Source: an uncultured Cloacibacillus sp. (GTDB lineage Bacteria > Synergistota > Synergistia > Synergistales > Synergistaceae). From it: 11,093 nucleotides of DNA. Below are positions 1 to 6,276 of the stretch, piece after piece. The position numbers and the translations under genes were made by a program. The stretch lies in assembly GCA_934511335.1 (NCBI GenBank), contig CAKSWL010000054.1, positions 1 through 11,093 on the forward strand, written 5' to 3'. Numbering within the stretch: position 1 is the stretch's first letter; every line of letters starts with the position of its first letter. A model generated the notes under the pieces. That model did no database searches. It saw nothing but the letters and a program-made list of their open reading frames with translations, and had not been told where the DNA came from.

Positions 1-1676
1 CTTGTCACGTGGTCGTCGATCATCGCGCCTTCGTGGGCCTGGAGGGCGTTTTTCGCGTAGATGCCGAGGATGCCGCGCTCTTTTTTCAGCGGCAGCTTCC
101 ACTTCGCGAGACGCTCTTTTATCGTCTCGTCCGGCAGGTCGAGGGTCACTGTGCGTCCGGGGATGTCGATCCTGATGACGTCGCCGTCCTCAACGACGGC
201 GATGACGCCGCCGACGGCGGCCTCGGGCGAGATGTGGCCGATCGCCGCGCCCTCGGTGAAGCCGGAGAAGCGGCCGTCGGTGAGCACGAATACCTCCTGC
301 CCCATGCCGATGCCGACCAACGCGTCGGTGGTCATCATCATCTCACGCATGCCCGGCGCGCCGCGCGGCCCCTCGTAGCGGATGACGACGACGTCGCCCC
401 TCTTGATATCCCCCGTGACCACCGCGCGGTGCGCCTCCTCGTCGGAGTTGAAGACGCGCGCGGGCCCCGCGAAGCGGCGTATCTTTTCAGAGATGGTCGT
501 CGTGCGGCAGATCGCGCCGTTGGGGGTGATATTGCCGCGCATCACCGCGATGCCGCCGTTTTTAAAGACGGGGGCCTCCGCGGCGGTCAGGGTTGCATGG
601 TCCGACGAGCGGCGCAGCGAGGCGATTTCACCGATAGTGTGTCCCGAGACGGTGATGCAGTCGCGATAGAGGAAGTCCTTCATCTCGCCGAGGACGGCGG
701 GTACGCCGCCGGCGTTATAGAGGTCGATGACCGTCGCCTTGCCCGTCGGAATGACGCGGCTTATGACCGGTATCGTCTCCGACAGCTTGTCGAAGTCGTC
801 GAGCGTCAGCTCCACGCCCGCTTCGCGTGCAAAGGAGAGCAGGTGCAGCACCGCGTTGGTCGAGCCGGCGAGCGCCATCGTGACGATCACGCCGTTGAGC
901 AGCGCCTCGCGCGTGAGTATCTCCTTCGGCTTCACGCCCTCCTTCACGAGTTCCACAATGCGACGGCCCGTCTGTGTTGCGAAGCGCTCCTTTTCCGCGT
1001 AGACGGCGGGCACTGTCGACGATCCTGGCAGCGCCATCCCCAGCGCTTCCATCAATATCTGCATGGTGTTGGCCGTCCCCATCAGCGAGCAGGCGCCGGG
1101 GCCGGGACAGACGTGGTCCTCCAGGTAGCGTATCTTTTCGCGCGCCTCGTCGCTTGCGTAGTCGGCTCCGAAGACGAGCTGGTCGAGCTCGCTCATGACG
1201 ACGGAACGCCCGCCGCTCTTGCAGACCTCCTGCGGGCCTCCGGTCAGCACGATGCAGGGCACGTCGGCGCGGATGCCGCCCATGAGCACGCCTGGGATGA
1301 TGCTGTCGCACGAAGCGAGCAGCACGAGGCCGTCGAGCAGCTGCACGCCGGTCATTATCTCAACGGAGGAGGCGATGACGTCGCGGATGACGAGCTCATA
1401 GCGGAAGTGCGGCATCCCGATCGGCACCGCGCCGCAGGTGGCGATGGTCCCGAATTCGAAGGGGGTGCCGCCAGCCTGCAGGATGCCCGCGCGCACGCGC
1501 GCGGCGAGGCGGTCGAGGTGCACATGCCCCAATCCGGCGTCGTTCGCGGTGTTGACGATGCCGACGAGCGGTTTTGCTAAATCGCCGTCGTCGTAGCCGC
1601 AGCCCTTGTATATGGCGCGGCGCGAGGATGAGCCCCTGCCGGAGAAAAGTCCCAGTTCTTGAGAGCGGTATGTCAT
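1..1676 (-). CDS. IlvD/Edd-family dehydratase-like protein (3' end outside window)
   Basis: Partial: 558 codons from ATG 1676 to the left edge. Canonical members dehydrate dihydroxy-acids or sugar acids using an Fe-S cluster and Mg2+. Family landmarks seen are a GHVHL segment near residue 50, CDSIIPG with Cys123, a second cluster-type Cys196 before a TANTMQ segment, [11 protein letters not shown], and the GRFSG serine motif followed by IGHISPEA. Compared with E. coli IlvD from memory, two metal-site motifs are changed. The DDG of IAVDDGIAMGH reads CGA (in [11 protein letters not shown]). The CDK whose Lys is carbamylated in the sugar-acid dehydratases reads CDS. It is therefore unlikely to be an ordinary dihydroxy-acid dehydratase of valine/isoleucine synthesis. 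The start has an AAGGG 11 nt upstream and lies 33 bp after the racemase stop, so the two are probably cotranscribed. Membership of the family is sure; the substrate is unknown. Confidence 0.88.
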   Translation of the reverse strand, partial: MTYRSQELGLFSGRGSSSRRAIYKGCGYDDGDLAKPLVGIVNTANDAGLGHVHLDRLAARVRAGILQAGGTPFEFGTIATCGAVPIGMPHFRYELVIRDVIASSVEIMTGVQLLDGLVLLASCDSIIPGVLMGGIRADVPCIVLTGGPQEVCKSGGRSVVMSELDQLVFGADYASDEAREKIRYLEDHVCPGPGACSLMGTANTMQILMEALGMALPGSSTVPAVYAEKERFATQTGRRIVELVKEGVKPKEILTREALLNGVIVTMALAGSTNAVLHLLSFAREAGVELTLDDFDKLSETIPVISRVIPTGKATVIDLYNAGGVPAVLGEMKDFLYRDCITVSGHTIGEIASLRRSSDHATLTAAEAPVFKNGGIAVMRGNITPNGAICRTTTISEKIRRFAGPARVFNSDEEAHRAVVTGDIKRGDVVVIRYEGPRGAPGMREMMMTTDALVGIGMGQEVFVLTDGRFSGFTEGAAIGHISPEAAVGGVIAVVEDGDVIRIDIPGRTVTLDLPDETIKERLAKWKLPLKKERGILGIYAKNALQAHEGAMIDDHVT

Positions 1677-1709
1677 TTCTGTTCAGTCCCTTCCGGAATT
1701 TTTAGTAGG

Positions 1710-2723
1710 TTAAAGTAAGAAGCCTTCGGGCAGCGGGTCGGTCGGGTCAAGGACGAATTTGTTGAAGCCCGTTATCCAGGCGGGGCCAGCGACCTTCGGG
1801 ATGATCGCCTCATATCCGCTTTCGGTGACGGAAGCAAGCGGTGTTCCTGAGAACTTCGTGTCGATAATGCTTGCCGCCTGGAATTTTTCGCCCACATTCA
1901 GCTCGCCGCGCGAGACCAGCAGCGCCATTCGCGCGGAGGTCCCCGTGCCGCAGGGGGAGCGGTCTACCGCGCCTTCGGCGAAGACGCAGATCTGGCGGCT
2001 GCGGCAGCCGTATTCCGTCCGCTCGACGGCGGAGGTGATGAGCACGCCGTAGATGCCGCCGATTTCCGGCTTCTCGGGGTGGCGGATGTCAAGGTTCGCG
2101 TTTACCCAGCGTTTCATCTCCATCGCGCGTGCGACGAGCGCCGGCGTCTGCTCGGGCAGAACGCGCAGTCCGAGCTTTTCCTCCTCGACGAAGATGTAAA
2201 AGGCGCCGCCGTAGACGATCGCCGCGTCTATCTCGCCGATTCCCGCCGCCGGTATCTTTACGTCCTTTTTATATACAAAGGCCGGGACGTTGGTGAATGC
2301 CACCTGTTCGACGCGTCCCTCCCTCACCGTCGCCTCTGCCGTGATGCGGCCGGCGGGAGCGTCGATCTTTATCGTGTTGCTCCCCTCCTGCAGCCCAAGG
2401 AGCCCAGTTTCGGCGGCGGCCTTCACCGTGCCGATCGTTCCGTGGCCGCACATCGTGCTCATCCCCTCGTTGTGCATGAAGAGGATGCCGAGATCGGCGT
2501 CGTCAGAGGCGGGCGGCACCAGCACCGCGCCGAACATATCTTTATGGCCGCGCGGCTCCTTGAGCAGCAGGCAGCGGATATTGTCGTAATGGCTGCTGAA
2601 ATATTCCATCTTTTCGAGCATCGTCCGTCCCTCGACCTTCGGGACGCCCGCGGTGACGACGCGGATCGGTTCGCCCGCGGTGTGGGCGTCGATGGCGTCG
2701 ATGGTTCTCGTAAAATTCATCAT
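1710..2723 (-). CDS. Proline racemase / hydroxyproline 2-epimerase family protein
   Basis: 337 residues, the usual length of the PLP-independent proline racemase family. Both catalytic cysteines of the two-base mechanism are present: Cys92 in MCGHGTIGT and Cys258 in DRSPCGTGTSAR. Trans-3-hydroxyproline dehydratases of this family carry Thr in place of the second Cys, so this should be an epimerase or racemase acting on proline, 4-hydroxyproline or a related imino acid. The YGGAFYIFVE segment (171-180) is the usual central motif. Translation starts at the tandem ATG ATG, with AGGGGGAGA 7 nt before the first. It is the first gene of a minus-strand unit with the IlvD-like gene, and it is divergent from a DauR-type regulator and an ornithine-cyclodeaminase-family gene. 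That setting supports catabolism of a cyclic imino acid or D-amino acid. The exact substrate cannot be read from the sequence alone. Confidence 0.92.
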   Translation of the reverse strand: MMNFTRTIDAIDAHTAGEPIRVVTAGVPKVEGRTMLEKMEYFSSHYDNIRCLLLKEPRGHKDMFGAVLVPPASDDADLGILFMHNEGMSTMCGHGTIGTVKAAAETGLLGLQEGSNTIKIDAPAGRITAEATVREGRVEQVAFTNVPAFVYKKDVKIPAAGIGEIDAAIVYGGAFYIFVEEEKLGLRVLPEQTPALVARAMEMKRWVNANLDIRHPEKPEIGGIYGVLITSAVERTEYGCRSRQICVFAEGAVDRSPCGTGTSARMALLVSRGELNVGEKFQAASIIDTKFSGTPLASVTESGYEAIIPKVAGPAWITGFNKFVLDPTDPLPEGFLL

Positions 2724-2756
2724 GACGGTATCTCCCCCTTTTTATGCCTCTTGATA

Positions 2757-2787
2757 ATTATATACGTAATTGACAATAATTTGTCAA
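2757..2787 (-). promoter_or_regulatory. Promoter of the racemase-IlvD-like unit
   Basis: On the minus strand a perfect -35 TTGACA (2787-2782) and a perfect -10 TATAAT (2762-2757) are separated by 19 bp, slightly long. Transcription would start near 2750, about 27 nt before the racemase ATG. The -35 and upstream spacer lie inside the 2768-2789 dyad, so a bound regulator should block or reshape polymerase binding. Confidence 0.65.
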
Positions 2788-2789
2788 TT
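2768..2789. promoter_or_regulatory. Operator-like dyad over the racemase promoter
   Basis: A perfect 9-bp inverted repeat, AATTGACAA and TTGTCAATT, with a 4-bp spacer TAAT. It covers the -35 box of the minus-strand promoter. Its minus strand contains AAATTATTGTC (2782-2772), which recurs on the plus strand at 2899-2909 near the regulator promoter. Two related dyads in one divergent intergenic region suggest a common regulator, most simply the DauR-like protein encoded next door. The binding protein is inferred. Confidence 0.55.
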
Positions 2790-2898
2790 ATTTTGCCTGT
2801 AAAGATAAATCAAGAGAAGTTTTTCCCCGAGCTTACAGTTTAACCGATTCAAAAACAAGACATCGCAGGGCATCTGCATTCTTTTTGCGAAAAATAAA

Positions 2899-2934
2899 AA
2901 ATTATTGTCGTTGACAATTTATTTATGATAGAAT
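2899..2934 (+). promoter_or_regulatory. Regulator promoter with second operator-like dyad
   Basis: The sequence ATTGTC-GTT-GACAAT (2904-2918) is a 6-bp dyad preceded by AAATTATTGTC (2899-2909), shared in inverted orientation with the racemase promoter. A plausible -10 is TAGAAT (2929-2934) with TTGTCG (2905-2910) as a weak -35 at 18 bp, so the dyad would overlap the -35 region. TTGACA at 2911-2916 looks like a better -35 but is only 12 bp from TAGAAT. The rest of 2790-2898 is AT-rich with no other feature I can support. Confidence 0.5.
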
Positions 2935-2966
2935 GAAAACAGCAAGATCGGGAGGAGCGGCATAAA

Positions 2967-3644
2967 ATGAACAAAAACAAGACGCCTGCGGAGCTGCTGC
3001 CCTATATAGATTTGGTGAACGGACTTGGAGAGATTCTCGGAAAAGACTGTGAGATATTGCTGCATGACGTCTCAAACCCGGAGCGCTCGATTATCGCCTG
3101 CGCCAACGCTCAGGTGAGCGGCCGCGGCGTCGGCTCGCCGATGACGGATTTTGGCCTGCGGATGCTCAGAGATCCGGCGTACCGGAAAATGACCGGCGTT
3201 TATAACTACCGTGCGAAGACGGAGGATGGCCGGCTGCTCAAGTGCGGCGTCTGCTTTATCAAGGACGCCGCCGGTGAGACGATAGGTTTTCTCTGCATCA
3301 ATATGGATATCACAAAGATCTGCGCCGCGCGGGAGGCGCTGGATGAATTTTTCCGCGTCGACCCCGCCGAAGCGGGCGCGGCCGAATACCGCGAGCACTT
3401 CTCAAAGGATGTGGACGACGTCGTCTCCAACTCGATCGCGGCGATTAAAAGAAGGTGGGGGAGCGACCTGTCCGCGCTGCCGCGCGCCGATAAGGTCAAG
3501 GCGGTGGCCAGTCTTGACGAGATGGGTTTCTTCCTTGTCAAGGGAGCGATAGAACGGCTCTCCGCAGAGATGAAGAAGAGCAAGTTCACGTTATACGCCT
3601 ATTTGCGTGCCGTACACGCCCGTGAATCAAAATCGTCCCAATAG
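2967..3644 (+). CDS. YheO/DauR-type PAS-HTH transcriptional regulator
   Basis: 225 residues. The N-terminal part (about 8-118) matches the YheO-like PAS domain, with the typical ending GFLCINMDITK. The C-terminal part (about 148-218) matches the DauR helix-turn-helix domain, with the signature FLVKGAIERLSAEMKKSKFT followed by LYAYLRAV, the usual recognition-helix region. In Pseudomonas, DauR controls D-arginine catabolism genes that include an ornithine-cyclodeaminase-family dehydrogenase. The same family sits immediately downstream here. The ATG has GGAGGAG 9 nt upstream. The gene is divergent from the racemase, and dyads in the shared region are candidate binding sites, which would imply autoregulation. 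The ligand is unknown; an imino or amino acid processed by the neighbours is the natural guess. Confidence 0.9.
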   Translation: MNKNKTPAELLPYIDLVNGLGEILGKDCEILLHDVSNPERSIIACANAQVSGRGVGSPMTDFGLRMLRDPAYRKMTGVYNYRAKTEDGRLLKCGVCFIKDAAGETIGFLCINMDITKICAAREALDEFFRVDPAEAGAAEYREHFSKDVDDVVSNSIAAIKRRWGSDLSALPRADKVKAVASLDEMGFFLVKGAIERLSAEMKKSKFTLYAYLRAVHARESKSSQ

Positions 3645-3697
3645 CCAAGCTTTTGCCGCGGCTGCATAATTCATTTTAGAGAACAGGAGTGGTGCTT

Positions 3698-4666
3698 ATG
3701 CTGGTACTTAATGAAAAAACGCTTGTTGAAGCGGTTGATTTCGACGAACTGATCGAAAGGATCGAACAGACGATGCTCTTTGCCGACGAGGGGGACTTCG
3801 CGATGCCGCTGCGCTCGAATATCTCGCTGAACGGCAGCGACTCGCTGATGCTGATGCCCTGCGTAACCCCAGAGGCCTGGGGCTGCAAGCTCCTTACGCT
3901 GCGTCCCGACAATCCGCGCAGGGGGCTGCCCTTCATCAACGGCGCGGTTATGCTCTTCGACGCGGATGCCGGCGAGCCGAAGGCGTTGCTGGAAGGGAAA
4001 ATGGTAACGGCGCTGCGCACGGGCGCCGTCGGCGGCGCGGGCATCAAGAACACGGCGCCTGCCGACATCCGCTCTTTGGGGCTTGTCGGCACGGGCGTGC
4101 AGGGGTTCTGGCAGGCGCGTTTCGGCTGCGCGGCGCGCAAGGGCGTCAAAGAGCTCTGGATATATGACGCGATGACGGAAAAGCTCCCCGCCTTTGCGGA
4201 AAGGCTGAGGGAGACGCTTCCCGGCGTGGAGGTCAGGATCGCCGCAAGCGCCGCGGAGCTGCTGGAAAAAACGGAGGCGGTGATGACGGCGACGCCCTCC
4301 AAAACGCCGCTCTTCCCTGACGATGAAAAGCTGCTCGCGGGACACGCCTTCTCCGGCATCGGCTCTTACCTGCCCGACATGCGGGAGTACCCCGACGGCC
4401 TCTTCCGGCTCACGGGCGGCGACGTCTATGTGGATACGCCTCACGCGCTCGACGAGACGGGCGACCTGCTCACGCCGCTGAAAAACGGCGCGCTCAAGCG
4501 GGAAAACATTCACACGCTCGCGGAACTCATCGGCGGCAAACGTAAAAAAGAAAGAGAGACCACCCTCTTCAAATCTGTCGGCATGGCGTTGTTCGACATC
4601 GCGGCGGCGGACTATCTCTGTGAAAAAGCGGCGCAGATGGGCTTGGGGCAGAAGGTGGAGTTTTAA
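3698..4666 (+). CDS. Ornithine cyclodeaminase/mu-crystallin family protein, probable reductase or dehydrogenase
   Basis: 322 residues, full length for the family. The start at 3698 is chosen because CAGGAG (3684-3689) lies 8 nt upstream; a GTG at 3689 in the same frame overlaps that site. Visible landmarks are Arg39 and Lys64 (GCKLLTL) in the substrate half, Arg107 in LRTGAVGG, the Rossmann fingerprint GTGVQ (131-135), and the C-terminal FKSVGMALFD. True ornithine cyclodeaminases have a catalytic Asp in a GGDCPGK-type motif. Here the aligned segment is GSYLPDMRE (222-230), with no Asp at that place. This form is common in delta1-pyrroline-2-carboxylate reductases and amino-acid dehydrogenases of the same fold. 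With a proline-racemase-family gene next door, imino-acid reduction is the favoured role. The gene follows the regulator by 53 bp and is probably cotranscribed with it. Confidence 0.85.
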   Translation: MLVLNEKTLVEAVDFDELIERIEQTMLFADEGDFAMPLRSNISLNGSDSLMLMPCVTPEAWGCKLLTLRPDNPRRGLPFINGAVMLFDADAGEPKALLEGKMVTALRTGAVGGAGIKNTAPADIRSLGLVGTGVQGFWQARFGCAARKGVKELWIYDAMTEKLPAFAERLRETLPGVEVRIAASAAELLEKTEAVMTATPSKTPLFPDDEKLLAGHAFSGIGSYLPDMREYPDGLFRLTGGDVYVDTPHALDETGDLLTPLKNGALKRENIHTLAELIGGKRKKERETTLFKSVGMALFDIAAADYLCEKAAQMGLGQKVEF

Positions 4667-4741
4667 ACGCCGCGCGTGAATCGTTCGTAATTTGCAGAAG
4701 AGATTTTCCCGCAAAGAGAGATAACTGAATACGCCATATTT

Positions 4742-4782
4742 GAGGCCCGCCTTTCGCGCTAAGAAGACGGGCCTCGTCTTTT
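4742..4782 (+). terminator. Intrinsic terminator after the OCD-family gene
   Basis: GAGGCCCG (4742-4749) pairs with CGGGCCTC (4768-4775) and is followed by GTCTTTT. It lies 75 nt after the stop at 4666. The loop is 18 nt and may add a short CTT/AAG pairing. Between the stop and this hairpin I see no gene. Confidence 0.7.
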
Positions 4783-4785
4783 GCG

Positions 4786-4860
4786 GGCGGCAATGGCGGG
4801 CCGCCTCCCTGGCTATGCGCCCTTCATAGTTGTTCGCGTGAAGACAAAAAACGCCGCGCG
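4786..4860. repeat. GC-rich intergenic stretch with small hairpin and short repeats
   Basis: GGCGGC (4786-4791) and GCCGCC (4800-4805) can pair. A 12-bp direct repeat AAACGCCGCGCG ends this stretch (4849-4860) and also occurs right at the end of the upstream gene (4665-4676). CTCCCTGGC at 4805-4813 recurs in inverted form within 5269-5277. No coding potential is visible. These could be remnants of dispersed intergenic repeats; the evidence is weak. Confidence 0.3.
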
Positions 4861-4884
4861 CCGCCATCCCCTGATAACTTTTTC

Positions 4885-4912
4885 TTGACAATTTAACTGA
4901 TACTTTTATAAT
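4885..4912 (+). promoter_or_regulatory. Strong sigma70-type promoter for the small membrane protein
   Basis: Perfect -35 TTGACA (4885-4890) and perfect -10 TATAAT (4907-4912) with a 16-bp spacer, in an AT-rich island. The expected start site is near 4919, giving a leader of about 45 nt before the ATG at 4966. It is one of the best consensus promoters in the window, yet it precedes only a 41-codon ORF. Confidence 0.75.
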
Positions 4913-4965
4913 TACAGTTAGATATGACAGAGAAAGTAATTATATTATGAAGGGAACGGTGCAAA

Positions 4966-5091
4966 ATGAAAAAAATCATTGCCGGTGTGCTCATATTAGC
5001 CGGATGGGCATTCTATATCTCCTATATATCGAGATATTCTGCGAAATGCAGCTACGAACAGCAGCCTGGCGTAAGCGCCCCCAGCCCCTGA
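4966..5091 (+). CDS. Small single-pass membrane protein, 41 residues
   Basis: The ORF encodes two N-terminal lysines, a hydrophobic and aromatic stretch (about residues 4-23, IIAGVLILAGWAFYIS and onward), then a short polar tail with one Cys (residue 28) and a Pro/Ser-rich end. It reads as one transmembrane helix or an uncleaved signal anchor. AAGGGA (4950-4955) lies 10 nt before the ATG, and a near-perfect promoter is placed to transcribe it. I do not recognise the family. An overlapping ORF in another frame (from 4947) has no such features and is rejected. Possible roles include a small membrane stress protein, a regulator of a membrane complex, or a type I toxin-like peptide; nothing in the sequence decides between them. 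Confidence 0.6.
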   Translation: MKKIIAGVLILAGWAFYISYISRYSAKCSYEQQPGVSAPSP

Positions 5092-5136
5092 CGTCCGCGA
5101 TGATCATCGTCAGGCTGACGATTTTCCTGCCGTCAG
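5087..5136 (+). terminator. Alternating CTGACG/CGTCAG hairpins with weak terminator
   Basis: Four complementary segments alternate: CTGACG (5088-5093), CGTCAG (5108-5113), CTGACG (5115-5120) and CGTCAG (5131-5136). Segments 2 and 3 form ATCGTC-AGGCT-GACGAT followed by TTT, a short terminator 14 nt after the stop of the small ORF. Segment 1 overlaps that stop codon, so pairs 1:2 plus 3:4 are a mutually exclusive alternative to 2:3. Confidence 0.45.
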
Positions 5137-5145
5137 GCGAAAGCG

Positions 5146-5292
5146 TAAACGCCGATTTATCTCCGATAGGGTAAAAGGCAGATTAGGGTTTGGCGTGCTG
5201 GCGACAAAAACAATCTGCCGGTATTCAGCGATTTTGGTTTGCGCCTTTAAAGCCTCCCTCGCTAGGCGGCCAGGGAGCCAAATCGGCGTTTA
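5146..5292. repeat. Nested inverted-repeat element with two internal hairpins
   Basis: The 13-bp arms TAAACGCCGATTT (5146-5158) and AAATCGGCGTTTA (5280-5292) are perfect inverted repeats enclosing 121 bp. Inside are GGCAGATT/AATCTGCC (5177-5184 with 5212-5219) and CTCCCT/AGGGAG (5254-5259 with 5272-5277). As RNA this would be a three-stem multibranch fold; as DNA it resembles a small palindromic repeat element. No convincing ORF lies inside. The same arm sequence recurs at 5349-5385. Confidence 0.55.
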
Positions 5293-5348
5293 GACGCGCT
5301 CACCTATCAAAAAGTAAATCGCAATTTATCGTCCCCTCACAATCCCGG

Positions 5349-5385
5349 AAATCGGCGTTTAGACGTGCATATAAACGCCGATTTA
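5349..5385. repeat. Compact palindrome of the same repeat arm, abutting the metQ-like stop
   Basis: AAATCGGCGTTTA (5349-5361) and TAAACGCCGATTT (5372-5384) form a perfect 13-bp stem with a 10-nt loop. The left part (5349-5365) is a 17-bp exact direct repeat of 5280-5296. The right part, with its next base (5372-5385), matches 5146-5159 over 14 bp. The stem begins 2 bp past the stop codon of the minus-strand MetQ-like gene. It has no T-run on either side, so it is not a standard terminator, though it could stabilise the mRNA 3' end. Confidence 0.65.
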
Positions 5386-5386
5386 C

Positions 5387-6163
5387 CTAGAAGGCGGGAA
5401 TAACTCCCTTAGACGACAGCTTCTCGGTAATGAATTTTTTGACCTCCGGCGAGTTGAGCGCCTTTGCGAGCGCCCTTATCTTCGCGCTCCCCTCCTCGCC
5501 GCTGCGGCAGGCGAGCACCACCGCGTAGGGGGAGTCTTTCGATTCCAGCGCGAGGGCGTCCTTTGAGGGATCGAGTCCCGCGTCGACGGCGAAGTTCATG
5601 TTGATGACGGAGAGCGTCGTGTCGGGAAGGGTGCGCGGCAGCTGCGGCGCTTCGAGCTCTCTTATTTTTAGCTTTTTGGGGTTATCGACGATATCGGCGG
5701 CGGTCAGTTTGTTGCCGGGCTTCATCTTAAGAAGCCCCTCGCGTTCGAGCAGCCTGTAGGCGCGGAAGCCGTTGGTGGGGTCGTTGGGAACGGCGATGAC
5801 CGCTCTTTCTTTGACATCCTTCAGCGACTTTATCTTTTGCGAATAGATGCCGATAGGGAGCAGGTGGACCTTCACTAGCGGCACTATATCAAGGTTTTTT
5901 TCGCTTTTCATGTTCTCAAGGTAGGGGACGTGCTGGAAGAAGTTCGCGTCAAGGCTCTTGTCCGCCAACGCGAAGTTCGGCTGTACGAAATCCGTGAATT
6001 CTTTGATTACCAGCTCATAGCCCTCTTCAGCGAGTATCTCTTTGGCGATGTCGGCGATTTCCTTCGCGGGGAAGGGGGTGACGCCTATGATGATTTTTTC
6101 AGCCGCGAGCGCCGATGACGAGAGTACGAGCAGCGCCAGCAGCGCCAGAAAAGTCTTTTTCAT
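5387..6163 (-). CDS. metQ: MetQ/NlpA-family substrate-binding protein of an ABC transporter
   Basis: 258 residues from ATG 6163, which has GGAGG upstream; longer starts lack support. MetQ proteins capture methionine for the MetNI importer. Family motifs are ANFFQHVPYLE (73-83), VHLLPIGIYSQKIKSLKDV (99-117), PNDPTNGFRA (126-135), INMNFAVDAGL (187-197) and KDSPYAV (209-215). Two features are odd. The N-terminus is a Sec signal ending SSSALA-AEK with no lipobox Cys, unlike the lipoprotein MetQ. The Asn that follows SPYx in E. coli MetQ (Asn229, a key methionine contact) is Val215 here. No metN or metI lies on either side, so the protein is an orphan in this window. The 5' leader carries a Met-rich leader ORF and terminator, which supports a sulfur amino-acid role. 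The family is certain; methionine as ligand is probable but not proven. Confidence 0.87.
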   Translation of the reverse strand: MKKTFLALLALLVLSSSALAAEKIIIGVTPFPAKEIADIAKEILAEEGYELVIKEFTDFVQPNFALADKSLDANFFQHVPYLENMKSEKNLDIVPLVKVHLLPIGIYSQKIKSLKDVKERAVIAVPNDPTNGFRAYRLLEREGLLKMKPGNKLTAADIVDNPKKLKIRELEAPQLPRTLPDTTLSVINMNFAVDAGLDPSKDALALESKDSPYAVVLACRSGEEGSAKIRALAKALNSPEVKKFITEKLSSKGVIPAF

Positions 6164-6186
6164 GATCTGATACCTCCAGTTAAATT

Positions 6187-6240
6187 TTACATATTTGATA
6201 TGTTTACCAAAAACCGCATGGACGTCTTCTGATTCCTCAC
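6187..6240 (-). CDS. Possible second mini-ORF in the metQ leader, 17 codons
   Basis: GTG 6240 to TAA 6187, encoding MRNQKTSMRFLVNISNM. It is preceded 5 nt upstream by GGAGGAAAGGAG (6257-6246), the same 12-nt Shine-Dalgarno-like sequence found before the Met-rich leader ORF (6434-6423). It sits after the terminator and 23 nt before the metQ start. It could couple translation into metQ or be a chance reading of a duplicated ribosome-binding region. Low confidence as a real gene. Confidence 0.25.
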   Translation of the reverse strand: MRNQKTSMRFLVNISNM

Positions 6241-6276
6241 GTCGGCTCCTTTCCTCCAGATATTTCAAAAGACATT

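Noticed and set aside
9..1580. Long plus-strand ORF of 523 codons antisense to the IlvD-like gene
   Set aside because: Its composition (Ala, Arg, His, Asp, Val rich, no motif) is that of a shadow frame in GC-rich DNA; the minus strand encodes a clear IlvD/Edd protein.
1710..2723. Trans-3-hydroxyproline dehydratase for the racemase-family gene
   Set aside because: That enzyme type has Thr in place of the second catalytic Cys; here both Cys92 and Cys258 are present.
2911..2916. TTGACA as the -35 of the regulator promoter
   Set aside because: It is only 12 bp from the best -10 candidate TAGAAT (2929-2934), too short; it is better read as part of the dyad.
3698..4666. Genuine ornithine cyclodeaminase
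   Set aside because: The catalytic Asp motif (GGDCPGK type) is replaced by GSYLPDMRE, typical of reductase or dehydrogenase members.
4947..5174. 75-codon ORF overlapping the small membrane protein
   Set aside because: It has no domain or hydrophobic pattern and runs into the repeat region. The +1-shifted 41-codon frame has the signal-anchor pattern and ribosome-binding site.
5146..5385. CRISPR array
   Set aside because: The repeats are few, occur in both orientations and have irregular spacing; there is no regular repeat-spacer pattern and no cas gene.
5349..5385. Intrinsic terminator of metQ
   Set aside because: The stem is strong but no T-run follows on the minus strand (CCGGGATTG follows).
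6164..6268. Longer MetQ-like N-terminus starting at 6268
   Set aside because: It would place a highly charged tail before the signal peptide. ATG 6163 has GGAGG upstream and begins MKKTFLALLALL, a typical signal sequence.
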